Positions 54,701 to 61,872 of a DNA stretch of 64,000 bases are shown in pieces; the first letter of the stretch is position 1; every line of letters begins with the position of its first letter. The stretch is from Sycon ciliatum (Eukaryota > Porifera > Calcarea > Leucosolenida > Sycettidae): assembly GCF_964019385.1 (NCBI RefSeq), contig NC_088655.1, positions 20,754,371-20,818,370 of the forward strand, read 5' to 3'. A model generated the notes under the pieces. It was not told the DNA's origin. It saw only the letters and a program-made list of their open reading frames with translations, and made no database searches. The translations under genes and the position numbers were made by a program.

Positions 54701-55472
54701 GGCTCCATGGTGGGGTGGATTTTATGAACGGATGGTCCGATGTGTAAAACGCTGCTTGAGGAAGATTCTCGGCCAGGCACGCGTCACGTACGAAGAACTC
54801 CTCACCTTCTTGCTCGAGGTTGAAGCAGTCCTCAACAGTCGCCCTCTGACATTTGTGTCAACTGAAGATGTCGAGGAGCCGTTAACACCGTCCCATCTAT
54901 TGTATGGTCGGCGCGTTCTGTCATTTCCGACAGTGTGTCCTGATGACGTCGATGTCGCGTCAATTCAACGAGATGAGCTTCTACACCGACTCACCCACCT
55001 CAACACGCTCCTGGAGCATTTCTGGTGCAGATGGAGAAGTGAGTATCTACTCGAACTCCGAAAAGCTCACAGGCGAGGCAATCAGCACGACCAAGGAGCA
55101 ACAGTGTGCGTCGGTGATGTAGTAGTCGTGCACGACGACAATGAGAAGCGTGGCCTGTGGAGACTAGCGTTAGTCGAAGACCTCATCCGAGGCAAGGACA
55201 ACAAGGTCCGAGGAGCGGTGATAAAATGCTCTTCCCGCGGAGGACGAGCATCCACCATGCGTCGCCCGGTACAGCGACTGTACCCTGTGGAGGTAGCAAG
55301 ACCTGCACCAGCCGCCGACGTTCTCGACGAACAATCGCAGGCCCACGTTGCGGACACAGCCTCCGCTGTCCAGCAATCTGGTGCGCACCCCGGCGCCATG
55401 CGCCCGAAGAGAGATGCTGCCCGGTCAGCTGATAAGGCCAGACAGCAACTGATTAATGCCGGCTCCTTATAG
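48711..55472 (+). CDS. BEL/Pao Gag-Pol polyprotein
   Basis: A single frame of 2253 codons from the ATG at 48711 (the frame is open from the primer-binding site, but this is the first ATG). Order: Ser/Thr-rich N-terminus; Gag core of the DUF1759 type from about residue 553 (KIKIPTFDGDKKLYDTWR); three zinc knuckles at about 768-830; aspartic protease near residue 903, reading MLDGGS; reverse transcriptase with FTADIEKAF and YVDD (residues 1321-1324); RNase H (FCDAS, Asp about 1523); integrase with a catalytic triad at about D1897, D1959 and E2006; and a C-terminal basic DUF5641-like region. No envelope gene. The polyprotein is presumably cut by its own protease. No stop or frameshift is seen, so it may be active. 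It adds a 7.4-kb frame to an intron of the host gene in the sense direction. Confidence 0.95.
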   Translation: MADSIGPQQKIAKAKAKTEYTNVRRGLLVSIVSETVSVEEIKYGLLMLENRMNSVMEVVSELADIFCKNPTYLESLAKETAELEVSYTEAVTQASTTLANISMSRYNSAHTSEITGLRYTRHPERVQAYLESISATDKIRTAQEQLQWSTSSMQELDTSSTSRSVQASGQSEPSTSGSTVHIPASDANTAATELVFVGQDSACTNVVMSMPDVSGIPSAATGATGPAARDLDRNNVPAEQRKQQQPGAGVGVSTDLRLAVSSSDTGTNPRQSSVSSPYDVGRQQITQNTTSTSTPVSSAGYTNTTRTNDNRTFTITAATPTLQYGTTTTPTQQHSLSSARTLAASGTSSRVNATKFAQGFGTATDPASAYGGSAASASASFGSQSHLAPASASTIPYGSRLPLDVLGVPQLQAAQTGQSQTPQWTQSDTAASQWPPPCSTTPNLAGSTQWSPVLPAAVSSNNAAFGVQSLQTQYNVSGLYPSPALPPPVNAVFGGSPAQNGSALYPGQQSASNYGPYGGTPNGYGLTGPVPGFTPGPSHASQGNPPSDVYRHLGKIKIPTFDGDKKLYDTWRTSFNVCVDQQPLSPELKLLQLRQYLSGPPLKTVETYGYSAAAYAAALQRLDQKYGGEKRKTAVHMSALQDMPAIRERGTAKQLERFADLVQVAKINLIDAGRQNELSYGTFCTQLQQKLSQDLLTAYHRWRCDNNIVESVDSLLQWLVREADFRTEAEETLQSVSHSVAATRLMSKPAKSDISTAAALTVTSSSVECVFCGSGHESSQCSSITDIKRRKELIRKNGRCFICLKKNHMARDCKSKLRCSKCEHRHHTSICEPKSSEQPGTGAKTSSPPSRQGGSGKWSKPVFSSTTAATVSDSGAVFLQTAQTSVVSPQRPDRKVPVRVMLDGGSQRSYATSSVLTQLDVRRSGQERVVINAFGGEQPSPSTLRDVVELDIQCVDGNRIRVNCIVVPSVCAPVQNQHTADVVTAYESLQNLSLADNCGGSASIDILLGADVYWQIVTGDIVRVDDGPTALDTRLGWVLSGPTGRCNSGIISTNVATNHACDVEPSTVQDPDGALVQLLQKFWQLESIGILPNEPDTLQLFQQTIRYDGQRYTVRLPWREDHRALPDNYSLSEKRLQSTLKKLQKSPEILKEYNAVIQEQLQKGIIEEVPTTEHDVVGEVHYLPHHPVIRQDKTTTKVRVVYDASAKVKTHPSLNDCIHTGPPLLEQITSILLRFRTHAVAFTADIEKAFLMVGIEAADRDVLRFLWVDNPTSAQPVLKTYRFTRVVFGVSASPFLLNATLQHHLAKFDPEFTTKLLQSLYVDDVASGGNSNANALESFNRAKNHLATGGFNLRKFVSNSAELNEIVNGTAATPLSTNGLPTVAVDNDSYAKTMLNGSSAANTKVLGIPWDRTSDRLTFSVDEVFSTTKVDSPVTKRQVLSASAKMYDPLGLLAPITITLKVFHQQLCQLKMGWDDPLEGECLGKWQTMIRELKAMPPVSLPRHYATDANGNITCVELHGFCDASERAYAAAIYIVFTTEVGTSVQLVAAKGRVAPLKQQTIPRLELLSALVLARLMASVSSTLAELKIDQIHCWSDSQVALAWIAGVEQTWKQFVESRVTEIRRLVPTSCWSYCPTASNPADLPSRGVKPSELTSTIWYTGPKWLHEPQPRAEVDSGSAASQCEEVERERKATPTTVMAVGCTSHSSIEKVIDVNRFSSLSKLLRVTAYVLKVTDLLKRRSKTTHLSAKDLHRAHTLWMVNAQQDLSKDKKYPGWCKEFGLFTDESGILRCGGRLQNAGLSHDQTHPVLLNANHPLTRLAVLQAHDTVCHNGVKETLTELRSRYWIIRGRQFVRKIVGQCTVCRRLESKPYAPEDSPPLPEFRTKVDFPFSYVGVDFAGPLFVREGADTKKVYIALFTCAVSRALHLDLVPDLSAETFLRCFKRFTARFGIPRHVTSDNAKTFKSAAKSLVGLFGLPEVTDYLTAHGMEWSFNLEKAPWWGGFYERMVRCVKRCLRKILGQARVTYEELLTFLLEVEAVLNSRPLTFVSTEDVEEPLTPSHLLYGRRVLSFPTVCPDDVDVASIQRDELLHRLTHLNTLLEHFWCRWRSEYLLELRKAHRRGNQHDQGATVCVGDVVVVHDDNEKRGLWRLALVEDLIRGKDNKVRGAVIKCSSRGGRASTMRRPVQRLYPVEVARPAPAADVLDEQSQAHVADTASAVQQSGAHPGAMRPKRDAARSADKARQQLINAGSL

Positions 55473-55610
55473 AGCTGCAGCAGCAATATTCTGTGATTAG
55501 ATGAGAGCATCACGTTGCACCATGCTCTGTACTCTAGTAGCATCACGCTGTTGTAGGAACGAGTCGGGTACATGTAGTACACTAATTTCTAAGCTCTCAT
55601 CTGGAGGGAG

Positions 55611-56062
55611 TGTGGAATATTGCATGCTTGTCAATAGTGCATGCTTGTTAGAGATTGCATGCTTGTCAGATATTGCATGCTTGTTAGATAATGCATGCTT
55701 GTTAGAGATTGCATGCTTGTTAGATATTGCATGAATAAGAGTATTGTCACAAACTAATGGTTCGCACCAAGCATACATACAAGCATACAAGCAATCGATT
55801 ATACAGTCTTCTTTCTTCTTTCTATCGTGTCTTCTAAAGTATTTTACTTACCTTTTGCGCCATGGTACGCCTACGACGTTCCCATGGTCTTCACGTACGA
55901 CATACGGTTTTCTAGCCCTTTTTCCTGGAGCTTGTCTCCTCGTGTCGTTTCGGTTTTTGGTTTTACGTTGTCTAATGATAAGCAACAGTTTGTTTGAGTC
56001 TAAGAGAACCCAAGATGCGCTCGCGTTGAGCCAAAGCAGCCTTACAAAGATCATTTTGTAAA
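55611..56062 (+). repeat. 3' LTR of BEL/Pao element (452 bp)
   Basis: Identical to 48211-48662, including the six 18-19-bp repeats (about 55620-55730). Followed by the CATTG duplication. Confidence 0.95.
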
Positions 56063-56124
56063 CATTGCTTGGTATAGTGTAGAGAGACGCCATCATGCCA
56101 GAATCTTTCACGTCAGCATGTCCC

Positions 56125-56978
56125 ACAACAAGCAATCACATCTACACCCATCACCAACGCATCAATTCTCGCCAAGCAGTCGTCCCTTGTGAATCGTCGT
56201 ATACGTGAAGCAATGTTCATTCGTGATAAACGCCCAAGTGTTAACAGGGATCGTGGCTGGAGACTGCTGGACACAGTGTGAAATTATTGTGTTAGATGCT
56301 GGTGTTGTAAATTGTGGTAGACTGTGATGTTGCGAATATATTATGATAATATGTGATATTTGATGTTTATGTGTGCTAGCTGGTTATATGGTTATATGGT
56401 TATATAGTGCTTAGCAAATAGTTGTCGTCATCTTTGTCTTCACACCCATGGACCCAACTACATTGATGCTTTGCATTCTATTCTCCATGTCACTAACACA
56501 TATTCACACTTACAGACACAGCTCTCCACTTGGCTCCTTCACTTTCTACCAACACACTTCACCATTGCTGCTGGTAACCACACTTCTCGTGCTTTCCCTT
56601 CACATCGCACTAACACATATTCACACTTACAGACACAGCTCTCCACTGGTCTCTTTCGCTCCTTCCCTTTCTACCAACACACTTCACCATTGCTGCTACC
56701 CTTCACACATACAAAGATGTCCAGCACTACCGCACCACGCAGCATATATACTCGTTTCAGTTTTTGTTAGCTTTAGTTGAATGGTTTTCTTTTTCACCCT
56801 GAAGATGGGCCATGCCCGAAAATTTGGTGCATTCAATTTATATCTAATATTATTTTATTTTTTTGGAAGTGAAGTGAACATATGCAGCGAAGAGACCGTA
56901 GTTGTAGAGTTTGAAGTGAGGTACCCTATAATGTGTGAATGGCTGCAATGGAGTCTGCGAGTGCTTAGAAAAGTTTAT
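56125..56978 (+). mobile_element. Penelope-like element, 5'-truncated, second lineage
   Basis: 11-bp target duplication CAGCATGTCCC (56114-56124 and 56979-56989). The start encodes the end of a GIY-YIG protein (to 56281). Then come a non-coding part with a duplicated segment of about 110 bp (ACACATATTCACACTTACAG...) and, at 56794-56818, a degenerate hammerhead-like CTGAAGA/GGGCCATGCCC/GAAAA. The sequence differs from the other Penelope copies here, so a separate subfamily is likely. Confidence 0.75.
56171..56281 (+). pseudogene. GIY-YIG C-terminal end of Penelope-like protein
   Basis: The frame reads ...VNRRIREAMFIRDKRPSVNR then DRGWRLLDTV and a stop. It lines up with REAIEIRDAKPHVN...GWDLL of the complete copy at 29454. 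All upstream coding sequence is lost. Confidence 0.75.
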
Positions 56979-57470
56979 CAGCATGTCCCGACAGAACAAT
57001 AATTATTATGTTCCATCTATTACACGAATGAGGGGCTAGTATGTCGAAGTACAAAAACTCGGAACGACTTCAGGAGGAGCATACAGGAGAACTTCTGGAG
57101 CATGAGCTGGAAACAGAAAGGTATTCCGAGCTACATGTATATTGTATCTTACATTGCTGCAGGCTAGTGCAGCACAGACTCTATCCTCGTGGATAGTAGC
57201 AAGAGTGCATAAACAAGAGTATGCAACTGTGCTTATGGGTCAGTGCGCGGCTCTCTGCCTTTATTACGTAACTTACCTTCACCACGCTCTGAAAGTATGC
57301 ACTCAAACCCAAACAGTGAGCAAGTACGGTTGTGAGTGTTGAAATCCGAACTAATAAAGTGCAAAGCTGTCACCCTGGACCAGTTCGGATTACATCGCTG
57401 CACTTGCATATGTGCACGTCTAGCCGCATTCCTACCACATCCTGGGCGTTGATCCAATTTGTATAACAAC

Positions 57471-57713
57471 TCGAAGAGAATTGGTGAGCACACATGCTCA
57501 TTCCCTGGGCACTGCAAATTCACAACTCATTTCATTTTACAGAATCATTTTCAACATTTCATATGCATCCTGATGATGGTAATTTGCCGAAACGTTGAAA
57601 ATGATTCTGTAAAATGTAATGAGTTCTGAAATTGCAGTGCCCAGGGAATGAGCATGTGTGCTCACCCATTCTCTTCGAGTTATGAAGCTGCAGGATGCCT
57701 CACCGCTACTTCG
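57471..57713. mobile_element. 243-bp palindromic Penelope-derived element
   Basis: 13-bp target duplication TTTGTATAACAAC (57458-57470 and 57714-57726). Arms of about 86 bp (57470-57555 and 57594-57679) are inverted copies of each other. The 38-nt loop holds CTGATGA (57570-57576) and GAAAC (57589-57593). The right end carries the asymmetric tail ATGAAGCTGCAGGATGCCTC... also found at the ends of the 15955 and 28804 elements. No coding sequence remains: it is two pLTR ends fused head to head. Confidence 0.88.
57570..57593 (+). ncRNA. Hammerhead-like core in palindrome loop
   Basis: CTGATGA, TGGTAATTTGCC, GAAAC, followed by GTTG, as in the other Penelope terminal repeats of this window. It sits exactly in the loop of the large palindrome, so the long arms could act as an extended closing stem. 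Confidence 0.5.
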
Positions 57714-57790
57714 TTTGTATAACAACACACTGATAAGAAAATATGACATACATATATCTGTACACTAATGACAATCATGCAATGAAAATA

Positions 57791-57991
57791 CTGTCTTGGA
57801 CATGGAAATCCAGGAGAACGACCAGGACCGGCGCCCTCAGTGTACAGAACGTTACATGCAGTGCACATGTTGATCCGATATGACCAGCGCACTGCTTGTG
57901 TGTACCGTAGACAACGCATACCGAGCCAAGGCTACGTGGACAGTGCCCAGGGGCCGCTAGACGTGCGACCGGATTTCCATGTCGACGGCAG
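57791..57991. mobile_element. 201-bp MITE with TA target duplication, copy 1
   Basis: Ends CTGTCTTGGACATGGAAATC and GGATTTCCATGTCGACGGCAG, flanked by TA (57789-57790 and 57992-57993). Paralogous modules have the undisturbed site with a single TA (42941-42942, 46435-46436 and 47608-47609). It shares its terminal repeats with the elements at 1-529 and 2112-2741. Confidence 0.92.
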
Positions 57992-58055
57992 TACCAGACA
58001 AGTAGAACAATATGAACAAACTGTTGAATTCCACTCTGCATTGTTTTGCTTTGAT

Positions 58056-58754
58056 TTACTGCAAAGAGAAAGGCTCGGCAGGGATCCCGTCGTTAACGCT
58101 GGAGCCGGCAGGGCTGGACAGGTGGTGTATCAAGCGTAGCTTGCCATTCTTTTTCGGAACAGCGCCAATGCCAGAGCAGTACATAAATGGGAATGGGGGC
58201 GAGTCAAATGGGCCAGCCGTGTAGCCGGCGTTGCAGGAAGCGGTGAGCTGTGCAGACACAAATGCAGAGTGCTGGAATGCTGATGAGAGGTTGGACGAGT
58301 GCTGGTTAGTTATGCGGTTGCCGGTAAAGCCAATGTCAAAGCCGCAGCGGAGGCCGTTAATAACATACGAAGCCAATGAACTGTCAGGGTGGTTACGGAG
58401 CAGTGATTCGAAGCGAGAAACAGAGAGGGGTGTGTGGACAGCAGGACATGCGCTTGTGAAATCAGTAGAACGTGAAGTGCAGGGAGAAATATGTACAATC
58501 GCGGGAGCTGCAGCCAAAGCAGCAGAGTTACTGGCGCCTACCGCACTTAGATCCGTTGTGGTCCTTGGACCCGCAGCGGTTGCAGACATGGGCGTACTTG
58601 CACGTGCTGAGACTGCAACGCCCAGCGTTGAAGTTCCGGCAGATCGGTTGACCATTAGACACCGTACGGACTCCATTGAAGGCTTGCTGGTTGTTACGTT
58701 GCGGACGAAAGGGACACTGGCCGCCTCCGGGATGGATGAGGCGGCAGGACTCAC
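58056..58754 (-). pseudogene. DIRS-type reverse transcriptase, N-terminal fragment
   Basis: The minus strand gives RFESLLRNHPDSSLASYVIN, GLRCGFDIGFTG, AGPFDSPPFPFMYCSGIGAV and PKKNGKLRLIHHLSSPAGSS, the start of the polymerase of DIRS-like (tyrosine-recombinase) retrotransposons. It overlaps the Gag frame, as is common in that group. The sequence stops at about 58050, where it meets ankyrin-module intron sequence (...TTTGCTTTGATTTA), before the catalytic motifs. The copy is therefore inactive. Confidence 0.75.
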
Positions 58755-59619
58755 ATGTGGGCCTTGATCGGCTAGTCACGGACATTTGCCACAGATTTAT
58801 GTCGATGACGTCAAAGCGCTTGCCTGGCTGAGCAGAAATGGCAGAGCGAAACTGGGTGTCGTACGACAGCCAAGCCTCCGGATAGTATTGCCTGTTGGCT
58901 GCAACTATGGTGGCTTGGTAGGAGAGCATCTCCTGCAGGCGGGACGGGTTGGCAGAACACACGACGTTCATGAAGAGAGTCCATGCCTCCAGCCATGTCG
59001 GCAAGTCGTGGACGCGTCGACGAACGGGCTGCGCCGCTCCACCTTCCACCACCTCCAGAGACTGGCCGCCACTGCTGAACTGCAGGTGAAGCTGGCGTGG
59101 GGCAGAATACGAGGTGGCGATAGTATCGGGCAGCAGCTGGGTGAAATCTACAAAGTCACCCTTCAATATTTTCTCTCGTATAGTCTGGGGAACGGAGAGA
59201 TTACCAGCGTTGGAAGACTCCGCCGAAGGTTGAGTTCCAGCGGATCCAGGGGCAGTGATGGTGGCCAGCATTGGAGCGATCGCCTCCGACAAGGCAACGG
59301 TGACGGCGGAATGTACTTCCTGCCGCACAAACTGGCGCAAATCGTCATTACTGCTCCGGTCCGGGATCTGGGGAGTCGGAGAAGCTGCTGCAGCACTCTC
59401 CAGATCCTGCTCTTGCTCCTGCTCGTGCTCCTGCCGCGAGGATGGCGTGGCCGACGGAGATCGAGGTTCCCGTGCCGCCGAGCTCGACGTGTCCTGGATA
59501 CTGAGCAGCAAACGGGCAAGAAGCTGGGGCTTTGTTCCGCTCGAATTCAGCCCACGGCCTTCCAGCTCGGCCCGCAAGTCCGACACGTTCATACGGCGTG
59601 CTTCAGAGGTAGACAACAT
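58528..59619 (-). CDS. DIRS-type Gag-like protein with SAP and zinc fingers
   Basis: 363 codons. The N-terminus is a SAP motif (MNVSDLRAELEGRGL, then TKPQLLARLLLS), followed by a Gln/Glu/Ser-rich stretch. A central domain (LPTWLEAWTLFMNVVCSANP, REKILKGDFVDFTQLLP) precedes a CCCH finger (CRNFNAGRCSLSTCKYAH) and a CX2CX4HX4C knuckle (CNRCGSKDHNGSKC). This arrangement is known from ORF1 of DIRS-like elements of animals, which packages the RNA. The frame is complete although the downstream polymerase is truncated. The long + strand frames across it are antisense artefacts. Confidence 0.75.
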   Translation of the reverse strand: MLSTSEARRMNVSDLRAELEGRGLNSSGTKPQLLARLLLSIQDTSSSAAREPRSPSATPSSRQEHEQEQEQDLESAAAASPTPQIPDRSSNDDLRQFVRQEVHSAVTVALSEAIAPMLATITAPGSAGTQPSAESSNAGNLSVPQTIREKILKGDFVDFTQLLPDTIATSYSAPRQLHLQFSSGGQSLEVVEGGAAQPVRRRVHDLPTWLEAWTLFMNVVCSANPSRLQEMLSYQATIVAANRQYYPEAWLSYDTQFRSAISAQPGKRFDVIDINLWQMSVTSRSRPTCESCRLIHPGGGQCPFRPQRNNQQAFNGVRTVSNGQPICRNFNAGRCSLSTCKYAHVCNRCGSKDHNGSKCGRRQ

Positions 59620-59688
59620 GTTTGTCGTGCAGTAAACGGCTGCGAGGAATCAACAAGGAGTCTGAATAATTAATTCTATTCTCAACGA

Positions 59689-59982
59689 ACAAATTCCGGT
59701 TGCTGCTCAGTGACACTGCAAAGGAAAAGCCCATAAGTCGATGCGCGCCTGTTCCCTGTCATAAACCGGGCCGTACACTTCTCCCAGCTTGCTCTTCAGG
59801 CCTGGCCAGTCGGAAAACAGCGTGTTTGCCTCCTGAGAGGCGATAAACCAAAGACGAGCGTTGCCCTCCAGAAAACTCGCCGCGTAGCTCAAGCGCTCCG
59901 CCGCGTTGTCCAGCTGCAGGGACTTCATGGCGAGTTCGATGAAACAAATTCCGGTTGCTGCTCAGTGACACTGCAAAGGAAA
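59689..59982. repeat. 39-bp direct repeat, 255 bp apart
   Basis: ACAAATTCCGGTTGCTGCTC...AAAGGAAA occurs at 59689-59727 and at 59944-59982 without difference. It brackets the Gag fragment on the minus strand. Confidence 0.9.
59707..59970 (-). pseudogene. Gag capsid fragment of an LTR-type retroelement
   Basis: A minus frame reads FIELAMKSLQLDNAAERLSY, AASFLEGNARLWF, DWPGLKSKLGEVYGPVY and ARIDLWAFPLQ. The 'A..LEG.A..W......W...K..L' pattern is that of retrotransposon capsid (Gag) proteins of the Ty3/gypsy type. It is only about 75-85 residues and has no neighbouring protease or polymerase, so it is an isolated fragment between 39-bp direct repeats. Confidence 0.6.
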
Positions 59983-59984
59983 GC

Positions 59985-60230
59985 GCAAGCCAAAGTCAGC
60001 GCAGCAAGAGCTACCCAAGGCGATTTGGGCGCGCATGCGCAGCAGTTGAGTGCACGTGTAAAGCCAGCTCGATCGCAGCTAGCATGAGATAGAGAGCAGC
60101 GCATCGGTCTTATCGCTAACTAGGGTTAGCCCAAAAGCTAACCCAACATCTGTACGTTGAGTGTGACTGCAAATCAAAAGAACTTGTCTCTGAGTGTAGA
60201 ATAGCACTACCAGGGCACGTTGGAGCGGCT
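59985..60230. other. Stretch of unknown origin beside DIRS remnant
   Basis: GC-rich stretch with GCGCGCATGCGCAG; no frame or repeat was recognised. It may be the 5' terminal part of the DIRS-like element, whose right border was not found. Confidence 0.35.
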
Positions 60231-60263
60231 TTTGACACTAATTGCAATTATGCAATGTAAACA

Positions 60264-60467
60264 CTGTCGTCGACATGGAAATCCAATTGGATTACTGGAA
60301 ACGGCGCTCTCATTGCGTACAGAACGTTGCATGCAGTGCACATGTTGATCCGATATGACCAGTGCACTGTATGTGTTGTACCGTAGACTACGCGTACCGA
60401 ATCAAGGCTGCATGGACAGCGCCCAGGGGCCGCTAGACGTGCGACCGGATTTCCATGTCCACGACAG
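60264..60467. mobile_element. 204-bp MITE of the TA family, copy 2
   Basis: Ends CTGTCGTCGACATGGAAATC and GGATTTCCATGTCCACGACAG. The right flank is TA (60468-60469) while the left flank is CA (60262-60263), probably a later mutation of TA. It occupies the same position in its ankyrin module as copy 1 (57791), so the two may descend from one insertion followed by module duplication. Confidence 0.9.
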
Positions 60468-60610
60468 TAGCAGACAAGTAGTACCATATGAACAAACTGT
60501 TGAATTCCACTCTGCATTGTTTTGCTTTGATTTACAATTGTGATTGTGATCTAAAATCAGACTTATTGAGAAAGTTTTAGTGTACTGTTGTTTCTTGCCT
60601 GTGCTTCCAG

Positions 60611-60709
60611 CATGGTGACACTCCGTTGCACCATGCCGCCATGAGAGGTAGAATCAAGGTGTGTGAAGCGCTTCTGGCTGCAGGGGCAGACTGCAACATC
60701 AGAGATGGG
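60611..60709 (+). CDS. Exon: one ankyrin repeat, copy D
   Basis: The acceptor GCCTGTGCTTCCAG ends at 60610 and the donor is GTAAAG at 60710. 99 bp, phase 0-0. HGDTPLHHAAMRGRIKVCEA then LLAAGADCNIRDG, a good ankyrin repeat and the most diverged of the set. It shows the array continues beyond the BEL insertion. No stop codon or 3' exon was found after it, so the gene end is outside the window or unrecognised. Confidence 0.85.
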
Positions 60710-60711
60710 GT

Positions 60712-61440
60712 AAAGAACAGTATATAAAGCAGACAATCTGGTAAAAGGAGAGCGATCGCTCTCGCGCGCCTTCGCTCTCCTTATTTTCTTTTAGGGCGCA
60801 CTTTTCGTCACGCGCCTTGAGAATTTCGAGCGCATCCGCATCACTATGAAGTTCTGAAAACAGTCAATTATTTCGTAACTCAGCTTTCCCTGAACGGAAT
60901 CGATTATTAGAAAGATCTATTCGCATTAGAAAGTTCTCAGATGTCGGCTCCAACAAATAAGAAGTCGATCCGAGGTCCAATAGTGGAGTTACGGCACTCG
61001 CAAGGTATTTTACGTACCATTGCAAATTTTCGCTTCCGCACACATAATTTTGACATGAAGGATTTCCCTCTGTTGCGTGACAGTCCGGGCATGCATAGAC
61101 CTGTGTACGTGTGATGCCAGGCACAGGTCTTTAGCCGTCAGCTAAGCCTCAAACTAAAGGAGCGCTCTACGATGAATACTACAAAATACCATGGATCTTA
61201 CTTCTTAGCGAATTGTCTCAATTTCCCATTGCGTGTGTCATTGTCCCTGATGAAGGGAAACTAAAGTTGTGGTCAGAACAGCTTTCATTTGTAGTGCATA
61301 CGGGGATTTTACAGATCGAATTTGGCAGCTATTGGGTATTGAATCCGATTGGGGTATGGCAAGATGTTGAAAAAAACCCGTATTGTGCTCGCCTTGGATA
61401 GATAATAACAATAATAATATTAATACATGGGTTGTGAGCA
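60712..61440. other. Intron, nothing assigned
   Basis: A short palindrome GGAGAGCGATCGCTCTC (about 60747-60763) is present. No gene or repeat could be supported. Confidence 0.45.
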
Positions 61441-61495
61441 ACACTGGCTCACACTCAAATCACTGCTTTTCACCAGAAAAATATTTTATTTCAAC

Positions 61496-61523
61496 GTTTC
61501 GGTCATGAAATAACCATCATCAG
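61496..61523 (-). ncRNA. Hammerhead-like core, 3' part of Penelope element
   Basis: On the minus strand: CTGATGA, TGGTTATTTCATGACC (stem GGT/ACC), GAAAC, GTTGAAA. It lies downstream of the coding frame. Confidence 0.5.
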
Positions 61524-61872
61524 GAATGAAGTGGGCACACCGGTTAGGATGGGTTAATAAATGAGGAGCGCTGCGAACTGATAACAAATCACACCTGCAT
61601 GCACTATGACGAGAGAGAGAACAAAGGACAAAACATCACCAAAAAAAAACCAGGTATAGAAATAACGCAATACGCGACAACTCTAAATATGGCACAGGTA
61701 CAGGCAACAAACAGAATGTACATGTGCACTAGGTGCGTGCAGACATGTAATTGCAGGCGCTAGCAACAACAGTAGTAGTAACAGTTCACTAGTGCAAGGG
61801 GTGCAAAACCACCACTATCCAGGAAGAGCGAGTATCAGGGCCAGAAATAATGACAAGGCTTCACCAGCGACT

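Larger units (their letters stand above)
48211..56062 (+). mobile_element. Complete BEL/Pao LTR retrotransposon (7.85 kb)
   Basis: 5-bp target duplication CATTG (48206-48210 and 56063-56067). Identical 452-bp LTRs. A primer-binding site TGGTCCTTCGAGCCGGAT (48664-48681) and a purine tract CTGGAGGGAG (55601-55610). One unbroken gag-pol frame. The empty site (GCTCCCATTGCTTGGTAT) is present in the paralogous ankyrin modules. All parts look functional. Confidence 0.96.

Noticed and set aside
58231..59673. Long + strand frames (178 and 295 codons)
   Set aside because: Exact antisense shadows of the DIRS-like Gag and polymerase, which carry the recognisable motifs.
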